From NCBI GenBank assembly GCA_003427395.1, contig BFEA01000112.1, forward strand, positions 2,655,670-2,714,057: DNA of 58,388 nucleotides, given 5' to 3'. Shown piece after piece: positions 31,440-41,826 of this stretch (positions are counted from its first letter, which is position 1; each line of letters begins with the position of its first letter). The notes beneath the pieces were generated by a model. It worked only from the letters and a program-made list of their open reading frames with translations. It was not told the origin of the DNA and ran no database searches. Position numbers and translations under genes: made by a program. The stretch comes from Chara braunii (lineage: Eukaryota > Streptophyta > Charophyceae > Charales > Characeae).

Positions 31440-32710
31440 GAGCGGGTGAGGATGTGATCCCGGGGTTTTTACCCCGGGTGAACCGAATAGTGAGGTTAGT
31501 TCTAGTAATGAGTTACTAGAATTAGAGCCAGTAGAGCATTCTACCGCGCGAGCTATGGCGATGGAGGGGAAGAAGAGGGGAGGAAAGATCAGTTAGTTTG
31601 GTCGTTTCTCGACCGTTTTTGACGAACAAAGAAGTGAATTCCGGGTTTTGATAGTGGGCGACCCCGTTTCTGAAGCTAGATTCGAACGAAAGTTAGCAGA
31701 ACTAAAGTTAGCAGAAAAGAAGGGGCGAAGAACATACCTGAAGGGCGCAGTAGCAAGGCGATCCTATTGGAGGGCCTACCCGTTATCTATCTCCCAGGCT
31801 TTAGCAAGAAACTTGCCCTCGGTCCGCAGGTCCGAAGGATGGCAGGGCAGAAACAAGTCGGGGGGATGCACTAGCTAGCAGAGGAGGTTGCCTGTCGAAG
31901 TGACAAGGCTTGCAAGTCGAGGACAAGCGAACTTATCTGGTGGCCTTTGTGTTGCCTATCCGGCCGTCGGTCCAGAGCAGCGAGAGGGACTGTGAGTACG
32001 TGAGTACTTAACTATTGATTGCGATGTCATTTGCTCCGTTAGGCAAGCTAGCAACTGGCGAACTGCGGGGGCTACTGGTGCTTCGCTGCCAGCCAGCTTT
32101 CTTAATTAGTAAGAAAGAGGAGGCCATTGCTGTTGCTACTGGCGCGTGAGACCAGGGGGCCGTTGGCCTTGAGTCAAGGACTACATCGTTCCTCGCTGCT
32201 CTTTGCTGCAGGCTCCACCGGTCTGCCCTAGCTGCGACGCTGCGGCGACAGTTGCTGAGCATGCCATGGACTTCTGCATTGCTTGGAGGGTGTCTAGATA
32301 GCGCCGTGTGAGTGTAGTGAAGGTGGGATCGACAGACTTGACTTTGGAGGTGACCGAGCTGTTACACTTGGCCGCCATTGCGGGGCCCTCAGGCGCTGAA
32401 GACTTCAAGGCCCTCTCACGCGAGCCTGAGCGCACCCTTCTTGTATCTGAGAGACTAAATGCTTCTACTTTTGCCCTTCTTCCTCTAAGTCTAGTCTCCT
32501 GGTTCTGAGAGGAAGGCGGCAGGCGGGATTGCAACCCGTAAGACCGCATCAAGGCCTTGTGGGAGGCTACCCCACCGATTGCGGGAGCTCTGCCGAAGCC
32601 TAGGCGAGGCTCTGGAGGCAGGCTCTAATTCTAGTAACTCATTACTAGAACTAACCTCACTATTCGGTTCGCCCGGGGTAAAAACCCCGGGATCACATCC
32701 TCACCCGCTC
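31440..32710. mobile_element. 1.27-kb unit bounded by 90-bp inverted repeats
   Basis: Positions 31,440-31,529 and 32,621-32,710 are inverted copies differing at one base out of 90. Each contains two smaller palindromes: CCCGGGGTTTTTACCCCGGG and TTCTAGTAATGAGTTACTAGAA. The interior (about 1.09 kb) encodes no recognisable transposase. The left inverted repeat lies between the two 123-bp direct repeats. It may be a nonautonomous DNA transposon or the product of an inverted duplication. Confidence 0.7.
31555..31677. repeat. 123-bp direct repeat, copy 2
   Basis: The second copy of the segment at 31,316-31,438. It follows a 25-bp GC-rich stretch (GTAGAGCATTCTACCGCGCG) with a tRNA-like look, too short to call. 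Confidence 0.95.
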
Positions 32711-33350
32711 GTTTTTGTTAGGAAACGAGCGAGCTCTGCGGTTCTCACTCCCGTCCCCTATTCGTTCGTTTTCGAATGCACCTAGCACGAGATCGCATAT
32801 AGGTTCATTCGAAATTCTTCACTCCACTACAACTCTCCCCGACACCTTCACGCACCCCTTTTCCCACCTAACTCCCAATCTACTGATCCCCCACTAAAAC
32901 TAACACCATATTTAGATTCGCCCGCCTCCGAAACTTTCGGATCGACCCCCTTTTTGCCCGTTCTCATTAGGAAACGGGCGCGCAATCGTCTTTCTTCCCC
33001 TTTCTGTCTTCGTCACTCCTCCGTCGCCATGTCCACGCACCACTTTTCTCACCTAGCTCCTATTCCACTACCCGAAGCCGAATCTAACACTCCCATTGGT
33101 TTCGCCTGACCAGATTCCCCCAAAACGAACCTCTCCTCGCTCGGTTCCGTTCGGGAACGAGCGAGATACTCATTTCCTCCCCGCCTCTTCCGTCGCCCCG
33201 CCATATCCCGGCGGACCATCTTCTTCACTAACTGCCCATCTTACTAATCTACAACTAAAACTAACCTTAGATTTGAAGTCGCCGCCCTCCAAAATTCTTG
33301 CTTAGCATCTTCCCTCGCCCTTTTTCATCATGAAACGGGCGAGCAGTCTC
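32700..33350. repeat. Four diverged tandem units with covarying hairpins
   Basis: Each unit has an ACTAAC...TTCGCC..CC segment and a hairpin. The hairpins are CGCTCGTTT/AAACGAGCG (32,707), GCCCGTT/AACGGGC (32,957), CTCGCTCG/CGAGCGAG (33,136) and CTCGCCC/GGGCGAG (33,314). Spacing is about 250, 180 and 180 bp. Linkers are much more diverged than the hairpins, and T-A to C-G changes in one strand are matched in the other. Confidence 0.7.
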
Positions 33351-35086
33351 TTTTCTCCTCCGCCACACTCTGCCTCTTTGTCCATACCCCGCATGCACGT
33401 ATCTAGCCCGGATCCACACCGGGTTCATCTCCCTCCTCGGCACTTCGTTTCGTCCGCACGCGCTGTTCCCGTTTGCCTTGCCCGCTCCCCTGTGCGGTCT
33501 CCCCATTGCTGCGCCCCGGTCATCCCCCTGTTTAGCCGCATGCGCCCGGTATGGTTTCCGGGTCATGTTCACTCCCCCGCTACCCACCTGTTGCCTCAGC
33601 GCCCGCCACTCATGCGCTATCCCCCGCTGCCTGCCTCCTTCGGTCACGATCTGTGCCGGCCGGTACTCCCCATGCCCGACGAACAGCGTCCAGCGGATAC
33701 TGTCACCGCCCCCGCCACAGTCCCTTTCTGCCTGCTTCACTCCGGCGGAGCCCGTCACCGCCTCGAGCCAGCATTGGCTCAACTCCTACTCATATAGCCT
33801 GGCCGCGGGACTGAATGGTGCGGCCCGCTGTATGGCTTGTGCGTGGGTCTTGGCGAACCGGCCCCGGCACAGCTCTCAGTGGCAAATCGCGATTACTGAA
33901 ACGGGAACTTTAAAAATCCGAGCGGGGAAAGGTTCCCCACGACCCGCAGCCAGTCGTGGCACAGTCGCGGCCTCCCAACAGCGCCCCCACAACCCCACCA
34001 AGGCTTAGCTCACCCCTTTGCGGGACCCCGCGACATGCCCACACTCAAACCTCCCACCGCAGGCTCGCGGCTGGTGGGCGGTATGCCTGCACAGGACCCA
34101 CGCATACGAGGTCCCTTCAACCTCGTGGGCTAATCCCCTGCCGACTCGCATGTAAATTGGACCCCTCGGTCCGCACTTTCACGACGGCGGGGCAGATGAA
34201 TTTCGCCGGCATCCGGAAAACGCAAAACACACGGGTCCACCAAAGGAGGCGCGCGCTCAGGGTCCTCAGCTGCCATGACGGCCCTCGACCCGGCGTCACG
34301 GTCGGGTCAAACAACGACTGACGCGTAAGAATAATAATGTCAATACAACTAAATAATAAAATATCTAAACTCTTGATCGTCGGAATATGGCGAGCGAAGG
34401 AAAGGAAAGTGTTAGCCCCGTTCCGACGCCGTCGCTGGCAAAACCAAGGGGGATAGCCCCGCCAGGCCCTCAACCCCTCGGTCCCTCCGCGCCACTCTGA
34501 TATTCCCGCGCCGTCGTCGCTCGTCCTCGATGCCTGAACCTCCGTCTCACGAACCCGATACCGTAACCAATAGGGCTAAGCCCAAGCCTGAGACTAATAT
34601 CCGCGGAGTGCCATATAAGGCGGTACGGCGCTGCGCTGAGGGCCAGGAAAATTGGCCTGAGCCTCATCTCAGCCTACAAACGCGTGCGCGGCCGCCCAAC
34701 GTGTGCGCCGACTTACCAAGCTGTACCACGGCCGCCACTTGCGCCACTCCGCGTGCTAAGACCTACTGTAGTCACATTGTCGCCTTCGTCGCCGCCGTCG
34801 AGGTCGTCCTCCGTACGCACGCGTAGATCTCAGGTGGCACATCAATCAACGAGACGTAGTCTTTTTAATCCCTATTTAATCACAAGGAAAAAAACTATAT
34901 GGCCGACGGTCACGCCGACTCTTCAATCATCAACAAATAAAAAGACCACGCGCGCCTCAAAAATCCGCGCGCCCACACACTCTTTATCCTAGTCAACCAT
35001 CCGCCGCATAAACAACGGACACTGCCGCGACCTGCGCGATATACTTAAACTTTCAAACCTATTTTCTGTCACTTGCAAAAACCAGG
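33351..35086. other. No gene recognised; GC-rich
   Basis: GC-rich sequence with several long but Pro/Arg/Ser-rich frames on both strands, typical of stop-poor GC-rich DNA. No domain, RNA or transposon motif is seen. Confidence 0.4.
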
Positions 35087-35112
35087 GCGGATACCCTTGT
35101 AAGGGTATCCGC
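35087..35112. repeat. Perfect 12-bp hairpin
   Basis: GCGGATACCCTT-GT-AAGGGTATCCGC, a perfect inverted repeat with a 2-nt loop, just outside the 3' side of the minus-strand Ty3 element. No T-run makes it a Pol III terminator, and no Helitron CTAG end follows. Confidence 0.8.
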
Positions 35113-35244
35113 GCCGACAACGTGGTACAGCGGCATGCGCTGCCAAAAAAAAAAAAAAAAAAAAAAGGAAAACTAAAAAGTTTCTCCCCTCCTTACTCCC
35201 CTCCTGTCTGTTCCTCCCTCTTCCTTCATGGGAAACGATTATGT

Positions 35245-35556
35245 TTATCTCAGGCCATTGTCGATAGGAAGAGGTATCATAGGATCTCGGAAGGGAAAAG
35301 TTTCATCATCGATGTGTGGAAACAATTTGGATGCATGAAAGACCGGATATGTGCGCAGATGAGGAGGCACATCAATCACATATGAAGGACCAAAATTATC
35401 CCCAATCACCTTCAAAACCTGCCAAGGGCCATAGTACAATGGAAGAAGCTTCCGTGATACGCCCTCTTCATCAGAAAACTCAGACATTTTGACCCAGACA
35501 TAATCCCCTACTTTGAAGTTCGCTTCTTTGCGCGACTTATTCGCATGTTTGATCAT
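35245..35556 (-). pseudogene. Ty3 integrase C-terminal domain
   Basis: A 103-codon segment with FKVGDYVWVKMSEF and LLPLYYGPWQVLKVIG...YVIDVPP, then VFHASKLFPH, the GPY/F-type C-terminal module of Ty3/gypsy integrases. A stop separates it from the preceding segment. I see no chromodomain before the frame ends. Confidence 0.85.
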
Positions 35557-35562
35557 GGGATG

Positions 35563-36578
35563 CTAACGCTTGTTCATTGCTGCAATAGCAGCTTTGAGCA
35601 GGCGTCCGTACTTGGCATTGTAGCCAGGCATGCCAGGCGTCAGACCAAGTGACCGTTCGGGGAACAGATAGGAGAGAGGATTGCGCAACTGCCATCCGTA
35701 TTGCAGCTGATTCAGTGTCACACCTGTTGCAGAGTGAATGAAGTTGTTGTACAATCCTTTCACTTTGTGTAACTCCTTGTCCCATGTGTTCTGACCTGGA
35801 ACAATTAGCGCGCAAAACAATTGAATGACAGTCTGGTTGATTTCCTCGGCCAATCCATTGGCTTCGGGATGTCGACCAGAAGCCTTGTTGAGTTTAATGT
35901 CATAGACCTCAGGGTGAAGTCCTTCCAATCTTTGCTAATAAATCTGGCATCCCGATCACTCACAATAGTTTTTGGGTGGCCAAACTGCAGAATATACTGC
36001 TGATGAAATTCTTCGATGACAAGTTCAGTTGGGGCATGGGGAGGGAAAGGAATCAAGTTTAGAAATTTGGAAAAACGGTCCACGATGACTATGACTTGTG
36101 AGTTCCCTGCCTCACTCACCTTTCCCATGTCCATGAAGTCGATGGAAATCGACTCACCGGGACCATCAGGAATGGGGAGGGGTCTCATCAGGCCATAAGG
36201 CTTATGCCTGTGGACCTTGGTTCTTTGACAAACTTGACATTCAACAATGAACTTCTGAGAAGATCCCTTCATTCCCGGCCAATCAAACTGCTGCAGAAAA
36301 CTTCCATGAGTCTTCTCAAAGCAGAAATGTCCACTCCGACCATGTGCCAAATCCAAGAAATGAGTTCGGAGAGGCGCATGGTTGGGTACACACAAACGAT
36401 CAAAATTCCCATACCGGCAGAATACAAGTCCCGCGCACTCATGAAAATCAGGCTGACTGTTAGGGTCAGCCTTGAGGTGCTCAAGGATGGGACTAAGGTC
36501 CGGATCCTTGGCGGTGTGTTCGGCCAGATCCTCCTTCAGTTTCCTTCGGAAGTCATACGAACCCACAAGGCAAGTCAA
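35563..36578 (-). pseudogene. Ty3 integrase, frameshifted
   Basis: The piece from 36,578 to 35,805 has the HHCC zinc-binding region (HGRSGH ... CQVC), the catalytic Asp in SIDFMD and the second Asp in VSDRDARF. The catalytic Glu region (HPEANGLAEEIN) is in another frame starting at 35,928, so one frameshift splits the D,D-E core near 35,920. In an active element this enzyme would join the cDNA to host DNA. Upstream it joins the RNase H end out of frame. Confidence 0.9.
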
Positions 36579-37903
36579 AAACTCAGAATGGCGGGACAGA
36601 GCATCAGCAACTCGGTTATAACAACCTTTTTGTGTTTCAACTCAAAGTTATAGATATCAATGTCATGCAACCAGCGGGTCGGTGTAGGAGAGAGATCAGT
36701 TTGTGTCTTAATCCACTGCAAGGTTTGATGATCTGAGTAAACCTTGAAGTGCCGACCCAAAAGGTAGTGCTTCCAATGTGTGAGCGCCTCACACAAGACG
36801 TAGAGCTCACGCATATACGTGGAGGTAGCTACCTTGTGGCTGGGCATGCGTTTGCTGTAATACTCGAGCGGATGCAGGCCATCACCATCATCTTGTTGCA
36901 GCACTGCACCAATCCCAAACTGGCTCGCGTCCGTAGTAACCACGAACGTGAGGTTAGGATCCGCATTGCGGAGCACAAAATGACTCACCAATGTCTTTTT
37001 CAAGGCTTGGAACGCAGTCTCACATTTCTCACACCACGCATAGGCAACATTTTTACTTGTTAGTCTTGAGAGTGGGTGAGCATTAACAAAAAAATTGGGC
37101 ACAAACTTTCGATAATACGAGGTCAAACCCAAAAAAGAACGCAGTTTGCATACGTTCGTTGGTTGAGGCCACTTTCGGATGACCTCGACCTTGGTTGCCT
37201 CCGGCTCAAGGCCGTTTGCAGACAACTGGTGCCCAAGATAGATGACGTTGTCGCTTTCAAACTCAGATTTCTCTAAGTTGATGTGCAGTTGCGCCTCCTT
37301 GAGGACCTGTACAACCTCCTCAAGGTGCTTGACGTGCTCTTCCATCGACTTGCTGAAAATCAGAATGTCATCGAGGTAAACAACAACAAACCTGTTCAGC
37401 TGATGGTGGAGAACCTTGTCCATGAGGCACTGAAATGTGGCTGGTGCATTCGTCAGACCGAAGGGTATAACGATGAATTCGTACAGCCCATCGCGTGCCT
37501 TGAATGCAGTTTTGTGCTGGTCACTCGGATCAACTTCAATCTGGTGGTAACCAGACTTGAGGTCGATCTTGGAGAAGACCTTGCACCCACCTGCCGCATC
37601 TAGCAGATCATCTATGCGAAGCAAAGAATATAAGTTCTTTCTGGTGATACGGTTTAGGCCACGATAGTCAATGCACATTCGGAGTTTGCCTCCTTTCTTC
37701 GGCACAAACAGGACAGGTGCACCGAACTTAGACTCACTAGGCCTAATCCATCCATGGTCGATCATGTCATCAATATGTCTCCTCAACTCCTCCAACTCGT
37801 CTTGTCCCATACTGTAGACGCAGCCATTTGGAGGAACACTCCCCTCTATTATCTCGATCTTGTGTTTGACCGGACGCTCGAGAACTCCACGAGGTTCGGC
37901 CAT
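36575..37903 (-). pseudogene. Ty3 reverse transcriptase and RNase H
   Basis: A 442-codon open piece. RT motifs are VPKKGGKLRMCIDYRGLN, KIDLKSGYHQI (motif A), PFGLTNAPATFQ (motif B) and VVYLDDILIF (motif C, YLDD). RNase H follows with TTDASQFGIGAVL, MRELYVLCEAL and VYSDHQTLQW, the D-E-D catalytic set. This part looks structurally complete. The reading frame is lost just after ELKHKK, before the expected ADALSR-type end. Confidence 0.93.
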
Positions 37904-37920
37904 AACTTCAGGGAATTGAT

Positions 37921-38721
37921 CTAATAGACGACGAATGTTTGTTGGGACTTCCGGTGGAGGATCATCCTCAGAGAAAGAAAATCAAACCGAGAATTTACAG
38001 TAATTACAACTGGATTCGAAGCACTTAGATAAGAAGTAGGGTGATTATTCACAGTAGAAGTAGATGGGATAGAAGTAGAATTACCTTCCGATGTAGAAAA
38101 TGCAGCAAAAGTAGAAGGCACATGGAGAGATTTTACAAGAGTTACATGTACATGCTCAGCTTCCTTGCGCCTGCGCACTGATTTGCAGAATTTGTTCGCA
38201 CTCAAAAGAATCACAAGGGACTCGCGCATCTCGTCCAATAGAACGGTACGCTCATTCCCTTTGGCATCACGCACCACGAACTGATTATCCGTCCACGTGG
38301 TCCTTAAGCAATGAGCCTTTAACCAGCCCAAACCAATAACCGCGTCGAACGGACGCTTGTCCATGACATAAAAGTTCAGTTAATGTGTGACAGTGCGATC
38401 CTTGTCAAAAGTGATGCGCACACCTTTGACAACATGTGTTGAGGTGACAACCTCTTGGTTGCCCACCTGGGTCTGACAAGGGTTCTGCAACTCCACTTGC
38501 TTCATTCCCAGGCCCACCTTATGAATTCCGTTAGGAGAGAAGAAATTGGTTGTTGAACCACTATCAATCAACACGCGGATGTATCGGCGGTTAATGAGCA
38601 GCTTAAAGAAGGTTAGCTCCACACTCCCTTGAACACGGCGTTGCTGCTTGAGCTGCGGCCAATGTTCTAGGTGAGCGTGGAAGTCAACTTCCTTAGACTC
38701 CTCCCAAGGCTCAGTGTACAA
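37921..38721 (-). pseudogene. Ty3 aspartic protease region
   Basis: Two adjacent open pieces (38,721-38,380 and 38,364-37,921). The first contains RVLIDSGSTTNFFS, the retropepsin active-site motif with DSG. The second contains DAVIGLGWLKAH, the conserved C-terminal strand. A single stop (at about 38,380) separates them. The rest, Ser/Thr-rich, links to the RT. Confidence 0.85.
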
Positions 38722-38858
38722 TACTCGAATTGCGACAACCTTGGATTCAACGTCGTTCCGGGCTTCAAGAGTAGGTTATTGATCAGATTCGGACTCATTG
38801 GAGGGGCCTGCAACTGATGGTTCAACTTCCCTTGTTGTAGAGAGTGTTGATAACTCTT

Positions 38859-40371
38859 CTACGACCTTTGCTTGTTTCCCTGCAGACAATAGCAGTCCTG
38901 CACATCATGCCCAGACTTTTGACAATGCAAGCATACGCGCAGTTTAAATCTTCTTTCCCATTTTTTTTGACTGATGCGGAGGGCTTCCCAAGGCTTGGTA
39001 GAAGCGTCCACCGGTTTCTCAGGGCTCTTCGCATTCTTGGGAAGGTGTGCAATAGTTCCCCTACCCGAACCACGGTTAGGCCCCTTGCTTGAAACAGTCT
39101 TTTTGAAAGCATCAAGTTTTTCATCTTCGTTCACGTCAGACTCAATGGCTGATGTAGAACAACCCATATCGAAGTCCGGCTCTAGATCGTCATCTAGAGA
39201 CAGATCATCCGCGTAGGACTGATCTTCAGCCTCCCGATGTTCATGCAGGGCAAGTTGGTTGCTGCTTCCATACCGCTTGCGTTGTGACGTTCCACCTGCA
39301 GCGGGTGTTTTTTTACGCCTGGCGAGGTCCTTGGCCTCTAGGTTGACTAGATCCGTTATGAGCTCTCACCAAGTGGTATGGTCTTTGAGTCCTAGCAGGG
39401 AGAGGTATTCTTTAGGGTTCACTCCCATGACTACATCCATACAAGACACGTCGGTCATTCCCAGGTCTGGAGTGGTGAACAGACCAGTTAAGTGTTGTTC
39501 CAAAGCCTGCATAGAAGCTTCAGCCTTGCCTTGAGCGCAGCGTGCTTATCTTGGTGTCGTGTGATGAGAAGGTCCTCAAGAGTGCGTACAGGAGTTACTT
39601 TCAGCCACTCAGTCAGGTCAATTCTCTCATAAACTGCTGTAACAGCTTAGAGTTCAATGAAATACCGTACGACCGGCTCGGTATTAGTGCCCATGATCAT
39701 GCTTCGGTCTTCCTGCGGTGTTCGCAGTACCTCGAAGTATGAGCGTATGGAGCTAATCCAAGAGGTGATGTCCCCTTTCCCGTCGTACTTGGACGACAGA
39801 GTGGCCGCCCGCTTGTCCACTACGGGACCGCTGTACTGCACGCCGGTAAGAACTGTGGCGTTTTGGGTTGATGTCCCTGCATTTGGGACTATGACTAGTG
39901 CAGAACTGTCGGCGCTGCCGCTTGAGGGGCTGGCACCGGTTCCTGCGCTCGCCACATTTCCACTTGCTCTTGTCGTGAGGGCTGTGCTAGATTGAGAGAC
40001 TGGGACTGCAACAGGTCGAGTGTTAGGAGGACGGGGGGCAGACAATTGAGATTGTTTGAGGCTGACTATCTCAGCCTGCAACTCCTGGTTCCGCTGTTCC
40101 AGTGCTGTTACGCGGGACTCAAGGTCTTCCAAGGCCCGAAGTCGAACCAAGGCTGCTACGGCAGCGACTAGTATCTCTTGGAACCGGTCAGCATTCGCTT
40201 CAGGGACCTGAAGGAGGGCCACCTGTTCAGCAATACTTGTGGCTCTGGCTGCTGCCTCTGCCTCCCTTCCCCTTTGTACGGCGTGTCATAAAGTTTTTGG
40301 AAGAACGATTTCTCGTTCTCGTCCGCTGCGTCCAGCATGGCCTGCCATTGGGCAGATGTGATGTCTGCCAT
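38859..40371 (-). pseudogene. Ty3 gag with zinc knuckle, frameshifted
   Basis: The start is probably ATG at 40,371 (MADITSAQWQAML). The frame shifts near 40,200 to a piece with a coiled coil (LESRVTALEQRNQELQAEIV) and a Pro/Ser/Thr-rich linker followed by YDGKGDITSWISSIRSYFE, a capsid-like start. Beyond 39,647 it is further disrupted. At 38,930 or so a CCHC knuckle CLHCQKSGHDVQDC (C-x2-C-x4-H-x4-C) marks the nucleocapsid end. Confidence 0.85.
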
Positions 40372-41810
40372 GTCAGAGGAAGGGGTGTTAGTAGATCTCT
40401 CAAGAGGGGCCCGCTCTCTCCTCACGTTTGGACGAACACTCATCTTGCCCTTCCTCACACTCTCAAAAAGAACACCTTCTCTCTCTTTCCGCTGTCTGCA
40501 CACACGTCTCAATACCGGACATAGATAGTTCAGATGAAAAAAACAAACAGTAAATCACACAGAGTAGAACGTATAACTCATAGCCGGAGCGACAATTCAT
40601 TTGGACTTAGAGAATGACACGGAAGAGAGGACGGACTTATCGAACGGGCCCTGATCACATTAGCTGGAGATCCCCTCTTATCTAACCTGACAGGGTACAT
40701 GTACCACAATAAATCAGCCGAAGAAAACTAATTGCAACAATGGAGATTTCGAGGGGTGCAGACGGTCGTCGAGCCAGACGCGGGGCAATATGTGCTAACA
40801 TGCAGTAAGACCAATCAAGATCCCATTGAAAGGAATGCCCTTGCTACCGTATGTCCCCCAAGTTCAGCACAGCAAAGAGATGCATTTACCGCAACAGATT
40901 TGGACCCGAAAGGTCTTGTCCCGTTGGGCCTGGTCCCACTGAGTCCCGAAGGTCCCAAGTAGGTCGTGGACCAGGACCAACGAGATAGGTGTACCAAGTC
41001 AGTCCCAAACTGCCTCTGCCGTACTGAAAAGGAAAAGACAACTTTTAACAAGAACTCACCCCTACAGCCGTTCAGAAATGAAAGGACTTCGCACCGTAGG
41101 AAGATATGTCATTTAGAACAGATACATCATCCATCCATCCATCAGGTGAGAAAGCAATCCACATGCTCACACACACAACCAAGACTGCAGAGAAGAGGTA
41201 GAGAGCCCAACACACCCCAACAGGCCATGGAGCACCAAGCAACCTCCCACGGGCATAACCAGGTCACACGGCACTTACCTGTGAGGCCCGGCCTCCAAAG
41301 ATGGATAACGACTCACCCCCCTCTCTCATAAGTCCTCTTGACCCCTAGCTACCACTACACGAAGTGTCCTAGCATGACTAAGAAGGCCTTCCTACACCCC
41401 TGTTGCAATGCCGGATCCCTAGCCGATGTTTGAAGACCAAAGTAGCAACTTGCAGCTCTTCGATGCAGATATGGCAGCCTCCGATCAAGTCTCCCTCTTG
41501 AGGGGAAGCCCAAAAGTCACTCAATGTCTTCTTGAAGTGCAGATTCCACGTGCGAGTACCTCTCACTCTCTACTCTCTCTCGCTTACTCCAATCAGCCTC
41601 CTTTGTGTCTCGCCACCCCATCCAATCACTCAAGCAACCTGGTCAGGTCTGATGTCGACCCTACATGACCTAACCAGGTGGGGGCAGTATCCACATACCT
41701 CACTGCCCCACTTAACCCTAACTTCCTAACCCTAATCTGAGATTAGGTTAGCCCTAACCTAACTTGGAATTAGGTTTAGGGTGACTAACACCTCTCGCCA
41801 ACAAGTAAGT

Positions 41811-41824
41811 CCGCTTCGATACCA
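41811..41824 (-). other. Ty3 primer-binding site
   Basis: In element orientation TGGTATCGAAGCGG follows the LTR end ACCA after a 2-nt spacer (AT). TGG complements the tRNA CCA end. The sequence differs from the common initiator-Met site (TGGTATCAGAGC) after the first eight bases, so the primer tRNA is unassigned. Confidence 0.6.
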
Positions 41825-41826
41825 AT

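Larger units (their letters stand above)
35245..41826 (-). mobile_element. Decayed Ty3/gypsy LTR retrotransposon
   Basis: Minus-strand order is primer-binding site (41,824), gag, CCHC knuckle, protease, reverse transcriptase, RNase H, integrase. Integrase after RNase H defines Ty3/gypsy. Frames are broken at several points. The 5' LTR should extend to the right from 41,827, ending GGATCGTACCA in element orientation. I could not find a matching 3' LTR left of 35,245, so the element is truncated or the LTRs are too diverged to see by eye. Confidence 0.93.

Noticed and set aside
33478-34008. 176-codon frame in GC-rich DNA
   Set aside because: Pro/Ala/Ser/Arg-rich, overlapped by equally long frames on both strands, no motif.
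35087-35165. 3' LTR of the Ty3 element ending at TGGTAC (35,121)
   Set aside because: Only six bases match the 5' LTR end near 41,827; the neighbouring sequence does not align.
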